This document shows, in pieces, positions 7,388 to 16,671 of a stretch of 64,000 nucleotides of DNA (positions are counted from its first letter, which is position 1; every line of letters starts with the position of its first letter). This DNA is from Capnocytophaga cynodegmi DSM 19736 (GTDB taxonomy: Bacteria > Bacteroidota > Bacteroidia > Flavobacteriales > Flavobacteriaceae): the NCBI RefSeq assembly GCF_000379185.1, contig NZ_KB900704.1:1-64000 (forward strand), given 5' to 3'. The position numbers were made by a program, and so were the translations under genes. The notes under the pieces are model-generated. The model was not told the origin of the DNA, did no database searches, and saw only the letters and a list, made by a program, of their open reading frames with translations.

Positions 7388-9514
7388 ATGACAAATATTC
7401 AGTATATTCAAAATCAGAATAATACCTTTCAGAAAAATCAAATTGAAAACACCCTATTATTGCTTTCCGAAGGTTGTACAATTCCGTTTATTGCCCGTTA
7501 CAGAAAAGATAAAACGCAAAACTTAGACGAAATAGCCATTGAGCAAATTTCGAAATGGCAAACCGAATATGAAAACATTCTTAAAAGAAAAGAAACCATC
7601 TTGGCTGCCATCGAAGAGCAAGGAAAATTATCCGATGATTTGAAACAAAAAATCGAATCCTGTTTTGTTCTAAATGAATTGGAAGACCTTTACTTACCCT
7701 ACAAAAAGAGAAAGAAGACACGTGCCGACATTGCTAAAGAAAAAGGATTAGAACCTTTGGCTAAAATTATTATGTCGCAAAAAGTAAATGATTTGGAGTT
7801 TACTGCATCAAAATATATCAGCAAAGAAATTCCCACAGAAAAGGAAGCCTTACAGGGAGCTTCCGACATCATCGCCGAATGGATTAGTGAAAATATTTTT
7901 ATTCGGAAAACTTTAAGGCGTATGTTTCAACGCAATGCAAACATAACTTCGCAGGTGGTTAAAACGAAATCTGAGGAAGAAGAAGCTCAAAAATTTTCGA
8001 TGTATTTTGATTGGCAAGAAAATCTTTTAAAAACGCCCTCTCATCGTATTTTAGCAATGCTTCGAGCCGAAAGTGAAGGTTTTGTTCGTTTGAAAGTTGA
8101 AATCGATTCGCAAGAAGCAATTGATTTTATAGGAAAAACCATAATTAAAACCAAAGGGGAAGTAGCTGATTTTTTATACGACACGATTGCGGATAGTTAC
8201 AAACGCCTTTTAGCACCTTCCATATCAAATGAAACTTTACAAGAAGCTAAGGAACAAGCTGATAACAAGGCTATTCAAATATTCGCTGAAAATTTAAAAC
8301 AATTGCTATTGGCAGCTCCTCTGGGAGAAAAAAGAATTTTAGCCATCGACCCTGGATTTAAAACAGGCTGTAAGGTTGTATGTCTGGATGAAAAAGGAGA
8401 CTTGTTGTACAATGAAACTATCTTTCCGCATCCTCCGCAAAAAGATATTGCTATGGCAACAAAAAAAATTAAATCGATGGTTAATTCCTACAAGATTGAG
8501 GCCATTGCTATTGGAAACGGAACTGCTTCACGCGAAACGGAATTGTTCATTAAAAACATAGCTTTTAGCTCTCCTTTACAAGTTTTTGTAGTAAATGAAG
8601 CGGGAGCATCGGTGTATTCAGCCTCTAAAATAGCTCGGGAGGAATTTCCAAACTATGATGTTACAGTGCGAGGAGCCGTGTCGATAGGTAGACGCCTTTC
8701 AGACCCGTTAGCAGAATTAGTAAAGATTGACCCAAAAGCAATCGGAGTGGGACAATATCAGCACGATGTAAATCAAACAAAACTAAAAGAAAACCTTGAT
8801 TCTGTAGTAATTAGATGTGTAAACTCGGTAGGAGTAAATCTCAACACAGCAGGAAAATCTCTTCTTTCGTATGTCTCTGGAATTGGGGAAAAAACGGCAG
8901 AAAATATTGTAAAATATCGTTCTGAAAAAGGAGCTTTTACAGAAAGAGAAGAACTTTTGAACGTTCCCAGATTGGGTTCCAAAGCCTACCAACAAGCAGT
9001 AGCGTTTTTGCGTATTCACGAAGGAAAAAATCCGTTGGATAACTCAGCTGTTCACCCAGAGGCTTATCCAATTGTTGAAAAAATGGCAAGTGATTTGGGG
9101 ATTTCACCTGAAAAACTCATCGGTAATAAAGAGGCTATAAACAAAATAAATATCAATAAATACATTAATGATAATGTAGGAGTTATCTATTTAAAAGATA
9201 TTCTTAAAGAATTAGAAAAACCTGGACTAGACCCACGAAAATCTGCTAAAATTTTTGAATTTGACCCTAATGTAAAAACATTTGATGATGTAAAAATTGG
9301 AATGATTTTACCTGGGATTGTAAATAACATTACAGCTTTTGGTTGTTTTGTTGATATCGGAATAAAAGAAAGTGGACTTATTCATATCTCTCAACTAAAA
9401 GATGGTTACGTAGCTGATGTAAACGATGTGGTAAAAATGCATCAACATATAACCGTGAAAGTAGTTGATGTTGATATTCAGCGAAGAAGAATTGGATTAA
9501 GTTTAGTGAGTTAA
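7388..9514 (+). CDS. tex: Tex family RNA-binding transcription accessory protein
   Basis: 708 residues from the ATG at 7388. The upstream in-frame ATG at 7343 sits in the tRNA terminator. Domain order is typical of Tex: an N-terminal helical region (GCTIPFIARYRKDKT), a YqgF/RNase H-like domain (ILAIDPGFKTGCKVV, about residue 320), helix-hairpin-helix (VSGIGEKTAENIV, about 500), and a C-terminal S1 domain (GIVNNITAFGCFVDIGIKES, about 640). Tex binds nucleic acid and aids RNA decay and transcription fidelity in the cytosol. It is monocistronic with a strong terminator. Confidence 0.95.
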   Translation: MTNIQYIQNQNNTFQKNQIENTLLLLSEGCTIPFIARYRKDKTQNLDEIAIEQISKWQTEYENILKRKETILAAIEEQGKLSDDLKQKIESCFVLNELEDLYLPYKKRKKTRADIAKEKGLEPLAKIIMSQKVNDLEFTASKYISKEIPTEKEALQGASDIIAEWISENIFIRKTLRRMFQRNANITSQVVKTKSEEEEAQKFSMYFDWQENLLKTPSHRILAMLRAESEGFVRLKVEIDSQEAIDFIGKTIIKTKGEVADFLYDTIADSYKRLLAPSISNETLQEAKEQADNKAIQIFAENLKQLLLAAPLGEKRILAIDPGFKTGCKVVCLDEKGDLLYNETIFPHPPQKDIAMATKKIKSMVNSYKIEAIAIGNGTASRETELFIKNIAFSSPLQVFVVNEAGASVYSASKIAREEFPNYDVTVRGAVSIGRRLSDPLAELVKIDPKAIGVGQYQHDVNQTKLKENLDSVVIRCVNSVGVNLNTAGKSLLSYVSGIGEKTAENIVKYRSEKGAFTEREELLNVPRLGSKAYQQAVAFLRIHEGKNPLDNSAVHPEAYPIVEKMASDLGISPEKLIGNKEAINKININKYINDNVGVIYLKDILKELEKPGLDPRKSAKIFEFDPNVKTFDDVKIGMILPGIVNNITAFGCFVDIGIKESGLIHISQLKDGYVADVNDVVKMHQHITVKVVDVDIQRRRIGLSLVS

Positions 9515-9515
9515 G

Positions 9516-9555
9516 AAAAAATCTGAGAGAAATCATAATTTCTCTCAGATTTTTT
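9516..9555. terminator. bidirectional terminator between tex and the Spy-like gene
   Basis: Long perfect inverted repeat built around atctgagagaaa/tttctctcagat, with A and T tracts on opposite sides so it can serve both converging genes. Confidence 0.85.
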
Positions 9556-9556
9556 C

Positions 9557-9988
9557 TCATTTAGCATTCTTATAATGGTTCATTAATTTTCTGTGAAATT
9601 CCTTTTCAGCTTCTTTTAACGAAAGTAATTTTTTTGCTGAAATTATCTTCAAAAGTTCTTTATCTTTTTCCTTAATTACTTGTCGTATTTCATCGCTAAG
9701 TTCACTATCTTTTTTTAGAATCTCAAGAGCCTCTTTTTCTGTTAAATTACTCTTTTTATCACAACCTTCTTTCCTACAAGTTTTTATTTGGCTATGTAAA
9801 TTGTGTAATTTTTCGTTATATTTTTCGTAAACAGGCCAGAAAACTTTTGCTTCATCTGGTGTAAGATTTATTTTGTCAGTAATATATCCTATTTTTAAAG
9901 TTTTTATTCTCTCATAATTATCCTCTTTTTGAGAAAAAACAGAAAAACTAATAAAGAAGAACAAAATAATAGTAAAAAATGCTCTCAT
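9557..9988 (-). CDS. periplasmic Spy/CpxP-like stress sensor protein
   Basis: 143 residues with a signal peptide (FFTIILFFFISFSVFSQ). The mature part is all-helical and contains LTPDEAKVFWPVYEKYNEKL, which resembles the LTxxQ-type helices of Spy/CpxP and of 'heavy-metal sensor' proteins. It has two cysteines (TCRKEGC). It is the last gene of an operon with an ECF sigma factor and a probable anti-sigma factor (12 bases after the latter). This placement suggests it belongs to an envelope-stress circuit. The family call is by resemblance only. Confidence 0.65.
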   Translation of the reverse strand: MRAFFTIILFFFISFSVFSQKEDNYERIKTLKIGYITDKINLTPDEAKVFWPVYEKYNEKLHNLHSQIKTCRKEGCDKKSNLTEKEALEILKKDSELSDEIRQVIKEKDKELLKIISAKKLLSLKEAEKEFHRKLMNHYKNAK

Positions 9989-9999
9989 AATTTTATCTT

Positions 10000-10488
10000 T
10001 TAATAATTTTCATCTAATTTATAATCATATTCTTGTAAATAATCATCAAGATTTTCCATATTCTGATTTTCATTTACAATGGAATTTAAACTTACTGCTT
10101 CTAACTCTTCCAAAATTAAATATGTTTTATCTTCTAAATAACTGTCATTCAGATAATCTTGTATCTCTGCTGAAGTTAAATCCGAAAAATAAACATTTTG
10201 TGAAGTCTGAGAAGTATATTTCCAAACTACAGAAACAAACAACAAAATCAAAACAGAAGCAACAGCATACCTAATTATTGAGAAATGAGATATTTTTGTT
10301 CTTTCTGTAGTTGATTTCAAAATAGATTCCTTTGAATGTTCAAAATAATTCTCTGGAACTTTGAAGCCTTGTTTGTTTTCTATAAACAATTCAGCATCAA
10401 TAGTTTTTTTCAGATTTTTTTTGAAATCATCAAAGTACGTTTCTGGAACTTTCATTCCTGATTTTATATTTAATTCACTTCGTTTCAT
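10000..10488 (-). CDS. probable membrane-bound anti-sigma factor
   Basis: 162 residues with one membrane segment (about residues 86-104, YAVASVLILLFVSVVW). The cytosolic N-terminus holds two copies of a VPExYFxxxK motif (KVPETYFDDFKKNL at about 14, KVPENYFEHSKESI at about 43). The periplasmic tail is acidic and ends in repeated asparagine/aspartate/tyrosine. It lies 37 bases downstream of an ECF sigma factor gene, the usual place for a regulator of that sigma factor. No zinc motif of the ZAS type is present, so the identification is from topology and position. Confidence 0.6.
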   Translation of the reverse strand: MKRSELNIKSGMKVPETYFDDFKKNLKKTIDAELFIENKQGFKVPENYFEHSKESILKSTTERTKISHFSIIRYAVASVLILLFVSVVWKYTSQTSQNVYFSDLTSAEIQDYLNDSYLEDKTYLILEELEAVSLNSIVNENQNMENLDDYLQEYDYKLDENY

Positions 10489-10525
10489 ACTTCCTCGTTG
10501 TAAGACGACAAAATCAGTAAAAAGT

Positions 10526-11065
10526 TTAATGCGTTTCCAAATAATTTTTGATTTTTTGCACTGCGTGATGATATGACGCCTTTAAAGCACCTACCGAAGT
10601 ATCCAATATTTGAGATATTTGCTCATATTTAAGTTCTTCAAAATATTTCATATTAAATACAAGTTGCTGTTTTTCAGGAAGAGTTGCAATAGCTTTTTGA
10701 AATTTGATTTGTATTTCATCTCCTTCAAAGTAAACGTCAGTTTCTAAATGTATACTTCTATCATATTGCAAATCCTCAATTGAATAATTCCGCTCATTGG
10801 CTTTTTTCTTTAAAAAATCAAGGGCTTGATTGGTGGCTATTCGGTAAACCCACGAGAATAAAGAACTCTCACCTCTGAATTTATCAATGTTTCGAAAAAT
10901 TTTAATGAAAGTTTCTTGTAACACGTCATCAGTATCTTCGTGTGAAATAACTATTCTTCGGATATGCCAATAAAGCCTTCTTTGGTAGGTATCTACCAGA
11001 TTTTCAAATGCTTTTGAACGTGTTTTTGAATTTTGAAGTAATGTTATGAATTCTTTTTCTTCCAA
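10526..11065 (-). CDS. ECF-type RNA polymerase sigma factor
   Basis: 179 residues. Region 2 (HEDTDDVLQETFIKIFRNIDKF, FSWVYRIATNQALDFLKKK) and region 4 (LPEKQQLVFNMKYFEELKYEQISQILDTSVGALKASYHHAVQKIKNYL) are both complete; regions 1.1 and 3 are absent, as expected of the ECF group. It starts two bases after the ABC exporter stop codon and is followed by the probable anti-sigma gene, so these four genes form one unit. Target promoters are unknown. Confidence 0.93.
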   Translation of the reverse strand: MEEKEFITLLQNSKTRSKAFENLVDTYQRRLYWHIRRIVISHEDTDDVLQETFIKIFRNIDKFRGESSLFSWVYRIATNQALDFLKKKANERNYSIEDLQYDRSIHLETDVYFEGDEIQIKFQKAIATLPEKQQLVFNMKYFEELKYEQISQILDTSVGALKASYHHAVQKIKNYLETH

Positions 11066-11067
11066 AT

Positions 11068-12903
11068 TTATGATTCAAAAGATTGCATTTCAACTAATTT
11101 TTTATACATACCTTGCTTTAACAAAAGCTCATTGTGTGTTCCTTGCTCCACAATGCGTCCCTTCTGCATAACTACTATTAAATCAGCTTTTTGAATTGTT
11201 GAAAGACGATGAGCAATCACAATGGAAGTTCTGTTTTTCATCATATTTTCCAGAGCATTTTGAACCAAACGTTCACTTTCAGTGTCAAGAGCGGAAGTTG
11301 CTTCGTCCAAAATCATAATTGGAGGATTTTTTAAAACCGCACGAGCAATACTTAAACGTTGTTTTTGCCCACCGCTTAGCTTACTACCTGAGTCTCCGAT
11401 ATTTGTATTAAACTGTTCGGGTAAATCCTTGATGAATTCATAAGCATTTGCTACTTTGGTTGCTTCCAAAAGTTCTTGTTCACTCGCATTTGGTTTTCCT
11501 ATCAGAAGGTTATTTTTAATAGTATCATTAAAAAGAATTGAGTCCTGTGAAACCACTCCTATCAAACGTCGTAAAGAGCTTATTGTTAAATCTTTGATAT
11601 CAATTCCATCAACTTGAATTGTCCCTTTGTTTACATCATAAAAACGCGTAATTAGGTTTGCGATAGTACTTTTTCCGCTTCCTGATTGCCCTACTAAGGC
11701 AATAGTTTTTCCCTTAGGAATTTCTAAAGAAAAATCTGTTAAAACCTCATTATCACTATATCCAAATGTAATATTTTTCAACACGATTGAAGACTTAAAT
11801 TCCTGTATATCAAAAGCATTTTCCTTTTCTTGAATAGGACTTTCATAATCCAATATTTCAAATACACGTTCAGCTGCGGCATTTCCTCTTTTTAAGTCAT
11901 AAGAAGCTTTACTAATAGCTTTCGCTGGAGTTAAAATATTGTAAGCCAACCCCATAAAGGCAATAAAAGCAGCTCCGTCCAAAGTTTTATTAACTAAAAC
12001 CATTGTTCCACCAAACCAAAGTAGAACAGCAATCATCAGAATTCCAAGAAATTCACTCATTGGTGAAGCTAAATTTTGTCTGTTTGCCAAATTGTTAGCT
12101 AATTTAAAAAAACGTGAAGTAGAATCTTCAAATTTGTTTTGAAAAATCTTTTCAGAATTAAAAGCCTTAACAACTCGCAGTCCGCCAACAGTTTCTTCTA
12201 TAAGAGATAAAAATCGCCCTTGTTCTTGTTGTACTTTAGTGGATTGCTTTTTCAAAGATTTTCCAATTTTGGAAATAATCCAACCTGAAATTGGGATAAA
12301 AACAAAAGTAAAAATGGTTAATTTTACGCTAATTCCCAACATCATAACAATCGAAAAAATAATTGTAAGAGGCTCTCTAACAATCAATTCCAATATTGAA
12401 AGAAAAGAATGTTGCACTTCTCCTACATCACCCGCCACACGAGCAATTATATCTCCTTTTCTTTGTTCAGAAAGATAAGAAAGAGGCAAATTCGTTATTT
12501 TTTTGTAAAGTGCATTTCGTAAGTCTTTCAGTACGCCATTACGCAAATGTGTGATAAAAAACACAGCAGTATAATTAAACGCATTTTTAAGCAAAAAAAG
12601 TACAATAACAAGAGTAATGACAATTGTTAAAGCGGCAACGGAATCTTCTCCAACAATATTTGATATTCTATAATTTAGTACATTTTTACCATAACTTACC
12701 AAATCTGAAATTTTTCCTGAAAAAACAGGCTCCTCAACGATTTTTTTGGTATCCTTTCCAAATAAAATGTCCAACATCGGGATAAGTGCTACAAACGAAA
12801 TAGCACTAAATAAAGCATACAAAATATTAAAAAAAATATTCAAAAAAGCATATTTCTTGTAAGGAATTATATAGGGTATAAATTTCTTTAAATACGGACT
12901 CAT
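11068..12903 (-). CDS. ABC exporter, fused permease and ATPase (MsbA-like)
   Basis: 611 residues. The N-terminal half has six membrane helices (ABC transmembrane type 1); the C-terminal half is an ATPase with Walker A (GQSGSGKST), Q-loop (VVSQDSILF), signature LSGGQKQR, Walker B (IMILDEATSALD) and H-loop (IVIAHRLST). Such half-transporters act as homodimers in the inner membrane. MsbA-type lipid A-core or lipid flippases are the nearest function, but drug or peptide exporters look alike. It is the first gene of the operon with the ECF sigma factor. Confidence 0.92.
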   Translation of the reverse strand: MSPYLKKFIPYIIPYKKYAFLNIFFNILYALFSAISFVALIPMLDILFGKDTKKIVEEPVFSGKISDLVSYGKNVLNYRISNIVGEDSVAALTIVITLVIVLFLLKNAFNYTAVFFITHLRNGVLKDLRNALYKKITNLPLSYLSEQRKGDIIARVAGDVGEVQHSFLSILELIVREPLTIIFSIVMMLGISVKLTIFTFVFIPISGWIISKIGKSLKKQSTKVQQEQGRFLSLIEETVGGLRVVKAFNSEKIFQNKFEDSTSRFFKLANNLANRQNLASPMSEFLGILMIAVLLWFGGTMVLVNKTLDGAAFIAFMGLAYNILTPAKAISKASYDLKRGNAAAERVFEILDYESPIQEKENAFDIQEFKSSIVLKNITFGYSDNEVLTDFSLEIPKGKTIALVGQSGSGKSTIANLITRFYDVNKGTIQVDGIDIKDLTISSLRRLIGVVSQDSILFNDTIKNNLLIGKPNASEQELLEATKVANAYEFIKDLPEQFNTNIGDSGSKLSGGQKQRLSIARAVLKNPPIMILDEATSALDTESERLVQNALENMMKNRTSIVIAHRLSTIQKADLIVVMQKGRIVEQGTHNELLLKQGMYKKLVEMQSFES

Positions 12904-12921
12904 CGGGTTATTAAAATTGAA

Positions 12922-12966
12922 TAAAGCTCAAAATCTTTATTTATATTATTGATTTTGAGCTTTTAT
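12922..12966 (-). terminator. terminator after menE
   Basis: Inverted repeat aaagctcaaaatc/gattttgagcttt between menE and the ABC exporter gene. It implies that the ABC-sigma unit has its own promoter. Confidence 0.65.
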
Positions 12967-12968
12967 GT

Positions 12969-14066
12969 TTATCCTTTGTATTTCTTTACAGTTTCTTTAC
13001 GTTGAATTTTTCCGTTACCAGTAAGTTCAAATTTTGGCATAAAATAAATAACTCTGGGAACCTCATATTTTAAAATTTCTTTGTCTACATATAAATCGTG
13101 AGATAGACTTGGATAATCTTCTTTATTGCCCTCTACGTACAGAACAGCTCTTTGTCCAAGTTCATCATCGTCTTCACCTATAATGAAGTAATTATTTTTA
13201 ATGTACTTCTTAATTTTACGCTCAACACTTTCAGGGAATACTTTAAATCCTCCTGAATTGATTACGTTGTCCAAGCGACCTAACCAAATAAATTCAGTAT
13301 CGGAAATTAACCTTACAATATCATTAGTAATAACCTCGTGATCAGATATTTGAGGAGCATTAATTACCAAACACTTTCTCTCATCTTGGCGGAATGTCAC
13401 ACCTGGCAACGCTTTGTAACTATCTTCGTGCGATTCCGTATGATTAACGTGTCGCATTGCAATATGCGAAATAGTTTCCGTCATTCCATAAGAAGAATAC
13501 ACCTCCGTTGAAACATTTTGTAGTTTGGCTTCCAAATCGTTATCAATTGCGGCTCCACCGAGAATTAATTTTTTTACACGATGCAAATCATACAATGATT
13601 TTGATGCTTGAAGCGGAATCATTGCTGTGAAATCATAGTCTCTATTCGTTAAAGCCAGTGGCATTGATGAAGGCTGAATGATATCCAAATGCAATCCTAA
13701 TACAATAGCACGAATTATCATCATTTTTCCAGCAATAAAATCAGCTGGTAGACACAATAACGCTGTGTTTTTAGGAGATAAATTTAAGTGTTTTCCCGTA
13801 GCCAAAGCCGAATTTACCATATGTTGCTTTTTCAAGCGGATTACTTTGGGAATTCCTGTTGAGCCTGAAGTAACTGCCTCAACGTAATCATTATCATCGA
13901 GCCAATTCAGTAAAAAATTTCCAATAGATTTTCGGTAAGGTTCACCATCTTTGATGTATTCCATCGCCAAAATAACCAAATTCTCTCTATCAATAGAAAA
14001 ACCATTGATTTTTAAATGCCTATGTACAAAAGTATAATCTACTTTATCCATTTCTTTTTCTATCAT
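12969..14066 (-). CDS. menE: o-succinylbenzoate-CoA ligase-like AMP-binding enzyme
   Basis: About 365 residues from the ATG at 14066. The longer frame starting at 14093 would overlap the -7 box at 14091-14098 and is rejected; 14051 is a further alternative. ANL superfamily motifs are visible: AMP-binding loop VTSGSTGIPK, SSYGMTETISH, and the C-terminal hinge WLGRLDNVINSGGFKVFPESVE, with the catalytic lysine region GNGKIQRKETVKKY. It lacks about 130 N-terminal residues found in long acyl-CoA ligases, as in the short MenE enzymes of Bacteroidota, which activate o-succinylbenzoate for menaquinone synthesis. Other men genes are not in the window. Confidence 0.8.
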   Translation of the reverse strand: MIEKEMDKVDYTFVHRHLKINGFSIDRENLVILAMEYIKDGEPYRKSIGNFLLNWLDDNDYVEAVTSGSTGIPKVIRLKKQHMVNSALATGKHLNLSPKNTALLCLPADFIAGKMMIIRAIVLGLHLDIIQPSSMPLALTNRDYDFTAMIPLQASKSLYDLHRVKKLILGGAAIDNDLEAKLQNVSTEVYSSYGMTETISHIAMRHVNHTESHEDSYKALPGVTFRQDERKCLVINAPQISDHEVITNDIVRLISDTEFIWLGRLDNVINSGGFKVFPESVERKIKKYIKNNYFIIGEDDDELGQRAVLYVEGNKEDYPSLSHDLYVDKEILKYEVPRVIYFMPKFELTGNGKIQRKETVKKYKG

Positions 14067-14090
14067 TTTTCCTAAAACTAAAACAAGTTG

Positions 14091-14098
14091 CAAATGTA
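14091..14098 (-). promoter_or_regulatory. -7 box of menE
   Basis: TACATTTG on the minus strand. It decides the start codon by excluding the longer reading frame. Confidence 0.55.
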
Positions 14099-14309
14099 CA
14101 AAAAAGATTTGAAGTCTAATAAAAATTTATATTTTCAAAAACAGAGTTTAATGAATTGTTAGTAATCTTCCGTTAGTCAATTTCTTCGTAGTAGAATTTA
14201 ATCAATTTTAAAAATCACAAATTTTTGAATAATCAATTAAAAATCAAATGAAAAAATATTGATTCAAAAAAAACACATTGTTTTCTTTTAAATTTAAAAA
14301 GAAATTTAG

Positions 14310-14317
14310 TAGATTCG
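14310..14317 (+). promoter_or_regulatory. -7 box of ilvE
   Basis: TAGATTCG, a one-base variant of TAnnTTTG, 15 bases before the ATG. Confidence 0.4.
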
Positions 14318-14332
14318 CAAAAAAATAAAATT

Positions 14333-15400
14333 ATGGGAAATTTAGAATTTAATTTAACAATAGAAAAAATAAAAGAGAGTCGCATAAATCAAGTAGACTT
14401 TTCAAACTTAGCATTTGGTCAAACTTTTTCTGACCATATGTTTGTTTGTCATTACAAAAATGGAAGTTGGCAACAACCTCAAATCAAGCCTTATGCACCT
14501 ATTTCGTTAGAACCTTCAGCAAGTGTTTTTCATTACGGACAGGCAATTTTTGAGGGAATGAAAGCATACAAAGACGACAATGATAATATTTTTCTTTTCC
14601 GTCCACAGGAAAATTACAAACGTATGAATAAATCAGCTGTGCGTTTAGCTATTCCTGAGTTTCCTGAGAATTGGTTTGACGAAGGGCTAAAAGCATTGTT
14701 AAAAGTTGATAGAGATTGGATTAAGAAAGGAGTTGGAAATTCATTGTACATTCGTCCGTTTATCATAGGAACTTCTACAGGAATAATGGCTTCTCCTTCA
14801 AAGGAATACATTTTTTTCATTATTACTTCTCCAGTACAGGCTTATTACGGAGGGGATGTGAAAGTAAAAATTGCTGATTATTATAGCCGTGCCGCTAACG
14901 GAGGTTTTGGAGCAGCAAAAGCAGCAGGAAACTATGCAGGGCAATTCTATCCGACGCAACTAGCTATTCAAGAAGGATATCAACAAATTATTTGGACGGA
15001 CGATACAACTCACGAATTTTTAGAAGAAGCTGGAATGATGAATTTGTTCTTTCGAATAGATGATACGTTAATTACTTGTCCCACCAGCGACCGTATTTTA
15101 GATGGTGTTACACGAAAAAGTGTACTTGCTATTGCAGAAAAATTAGGTATCAAAACAGAGGTCCGACCTATAAAAGTACAAGAATTATTACTGGCTACAG
15201 AAAACGGTTCTCTTCAAGAAATCTTTGGAAGTGGTACAGCAGCAGTTATCAGTCCAATTTCAGGATTTGGCTACAAAGGAAAAGACTATAAGATTAATCG
15301 TCCAACAGATTTATACGCTTCGAAAATTAAAGAAACCATCTTAAATATTCAATATAACAAATCAGAAGATCCTTTTGGTTGGAGAGTTGAAGTTATTTAG
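14333..15400 (+). CDS. ilvE: branched-chain amino acid aminotransferase
   Basis: 355 residues, class IV PLP aminotransferase of the long eukaryote-like BCAT group. Transfers the amino group between glutamate and the 2-oxo acids of leucine, isoleucine and valine. Visible features include HYGQAIFEGMKAYK, FLFRPQENYKRMNKSA, AAKAAGNYAGQF with the PLP lysine in the AAKAAGNY region, EEAGMMNLFF and GSGTAAVISPI. It stands alone between menE (divergent) and tRNA-Arg. Confidence 0.95.
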   Translation: MGNLEFNLTIEKIKESRINQVDFSNLAFGQTFSDHMFVCHYKNGSWQQPQIKPYAPISLEPSASVFHYGQAIFEGMKAYKDDNDNIFLFRPQENYKRMNKSAVRLAIPEFPENWFDEGLKALLKVDRDWIKKGVGNSLYIRPFIIGTSTGIMASPSKEYIFFIITSPVQAYYGGDVKVKIADYYSRAANGGFGAAKAAGNYAGQFYPTQLAIQEGYQQIIWTDDTTHEFLEEAGMMNLFFRIDDTLITCPTSDRILDGVTRKSVLAIAEKLGIKTEVRPIKVQELLLATENGSLQEIFGSGTAAVISPISGFGYKGKDYKINRPTDLYASKIKETILNIQYNKSEDPFGWRVEVI

Positions 15401-15453
15401 CATACTGAAAATAAGCTATTAGCAAAAAAGTTTATTATTTTTTATAAAAAATA

Positions 15454-15484
15454 TTTGGAGATTTAAAATAAGTTTGTATCTTTG
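15454..15484 (+). promoter_or_regulatory. canonical Bacteroidota promoter of tRNA-Arg
   Basis: TTTG at -33 (15454-15457), a 19-base gap, and TATCTTTG at -7 (15477-15484). It is the clearest textbook promoter in the window. Confidence 0.75.
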
Positions 15485-15502
15485 CAACCGATTTAAAAAT
15501 CA

Positions 15503-15576
15503 GGCCTCGTAGCTCAACTGAATAGAGCACTTGATTACGGCTCAAGAGGTTTCAGGTTTGAATCCTGACGAGGTCA
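15503..15576 (+). tRNA. tRNA-Arg (anticodon ACG at 15537-15539)
   Basis: 74 nt. Acceptor ggcctcg pairs with cgaggtc (one G-U). Anticodon stem cttga/tcaag is perfect, and T stem tcagg/cctga is perfect with loop tttgaat. CCA is not encoded. A34 is expected to become inosine and read CGU, CGC and CGA. Confidence 0.93.
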
Positions 15577-15586
15577 CAAAACATAA

Positions 15587-15620
15587 AATAACTCTCTGAT
15601 AAACAGAGAGTTATTTTTTT
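15587..15620 (+). terminator. terminator after tRNA-Arg
   Basis: aataactctctg/cagagagttatt stem with a short loop and a following T run. Confidence 0.85.
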
Positions 15621-15741
15621 ATAGATAAATACAAAGGAAAACTCCTAATATATAAAAAACAACTTACTAAAAACAGAAAATAAATCTGTAAAATTTTATA
15701 TTTTTGGATTGTCTTTTATCAAAAATCAATTGAAAATTCTA

Positions 15742-15885
15742 TTAACGTTTTTCTTTCTTCTTGAAATAATTTTCCCTGAAATTTCTTCCTTGTCGTTTGT
15801 ACAATTTATCCCGATTCTTTCTATCATTCCAGAAAATAAGTAAAAAGAATACAGGAATAGCCAATAATCCCCATAACCACCACAT
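15742..15885 (-). CDS. 47-residue single-pass membrane protein
   Basis: A short frame missed by size limits: 47 residues starting MWWLWGLLAIPVFFLLIF, a membrane helix at residues 2-19, then a strongly basic tail rich in Arg, Lys and aromatics (NDRKNRDKLYKRQGRNF). It starts 17 bases after the stop of the LolD-like ATPase gene on the same strand, so the two are probably co-transcribed. The frame has sensible codon use for this genome. It follows the positive-inside rule with an N-out/C-in orientation. No family recognised. Confidence 0.6.
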   Translation of the reverse strand: MWWLWGLLAIPVFFLLIFWNDRKNRDKLYKRQGRNFRENYFKKKEKR

Positions 15886-15902
15886 ATATCTATTTTTTAA
15901 AA

Positions 15903-16586
15903 TTACTCTTTCCTAAAATCACTATCTATTAATCCGTCACGCAAACGAATAATACGATGTGCGTGTTGTGCAATATCTTCCTCGTGCGTCACTAATATAA
16001 CTGTATTTCCTTTCTGATGAATTTCATCAAAAAGTGCCATAATTTCGTATGAAGTTTTTGAATCCAGATTTCCAGTAGGTTCATCTGCCAAAATGATAGA
16101 AGGGTGATTCACCAAAGCCCTTGCCACAGCCACTCTCTGCCTTTGACCTCCCGATAACTCGTTAGGTTTATGCATCATTCGATCGCCAAGACCGACAAGT
16201 TCAAGCACTTCTGTAGCTCGTTCTCTTCGTTTATTTTTTTCTATTCCTGCATAAATCATCGGTAAAGCTACATTATCCAATGCTGTAGTTCTGGGCATAA
16301 GGTTAAACGTCTGGAAAACAAATCCAATTTCTTTATTACGAATGTCAGCAAGTTCACTATCAGAAAGTTTACTAACATCTCTTCCGTTAAGAATATATTC
16401 CCCCGAAGTAGGTGTATCCAAACATCCTAAAATGTTCATTAAAGTAGATTTTCCCGAACCCGAAGGTCCCATAAGTGCCACATATTCTCCCTTTTCGATT
16501 GATAGCCAAATACCTTTCAAAACGTGAAGAACTTCATTTCCCAATTTAAAATCACGTTTGATATCTCTAATCTCTAACAAACTCAT
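15903..16586 (-). CDS. ABC transporter ATPase of the LolD/MacB type
   Basis: 227 residues, a stand-alone ATPase. Walker A (GPSGSGKST), Q-loop ([21 protein letters not shown]), signature [15 protein letters not shown], Walker B ([12 protein letters not shown]) and H-loop (VTHEEDI) are all intact. The [12 protein letters not shown] region is characteristic of the MacB/LolD/FtsE branch, which works with FtsX-like permeases in lipoprotein sorting or export. No permease gene is adjacent; the only neighbour in the operon is the 47-residue membrane protein downstream. Confidence 0.9.
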   Translation of the reverse strand: MSLLEIRDIKRDFKLGNEVLHVLKGIWLSIEKGEYVALMGPSGSGKSTLMNILGCLDTPTSGEYILNGRDVSKLSDSELADIRNKEIGFVFQTFNLMPRTTALDNVALPMIYAGIEKNKRRERATEVLELVGLGDRMMHKPNELSGGQRQRVAVARALVNHPSIILADEPTGNLDSKTSYEIMALFDEIHQKGNTVILVTHEEDIAQHAHRIIRLRDGLIDSDFRKE

Positions 16587-16653
16587 ATTTTCACAAATTA
16601 AACAGCTGATACTCTCGCAAGTTTCCAGCAGATAAAATTCTAACTATTTTTTG

Positions 16654-16661
16654 CGAATGTA
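16654..16661 (-). promoter_or_regulatory. -7 box of LolD-like gene
   Basis: TACATTCG on the minus strand, one base from TAnnTTTG, 67 bases before the start codon. Confidence 0.35.
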
Positions 16662-16671
16662 CTAAAAATCA

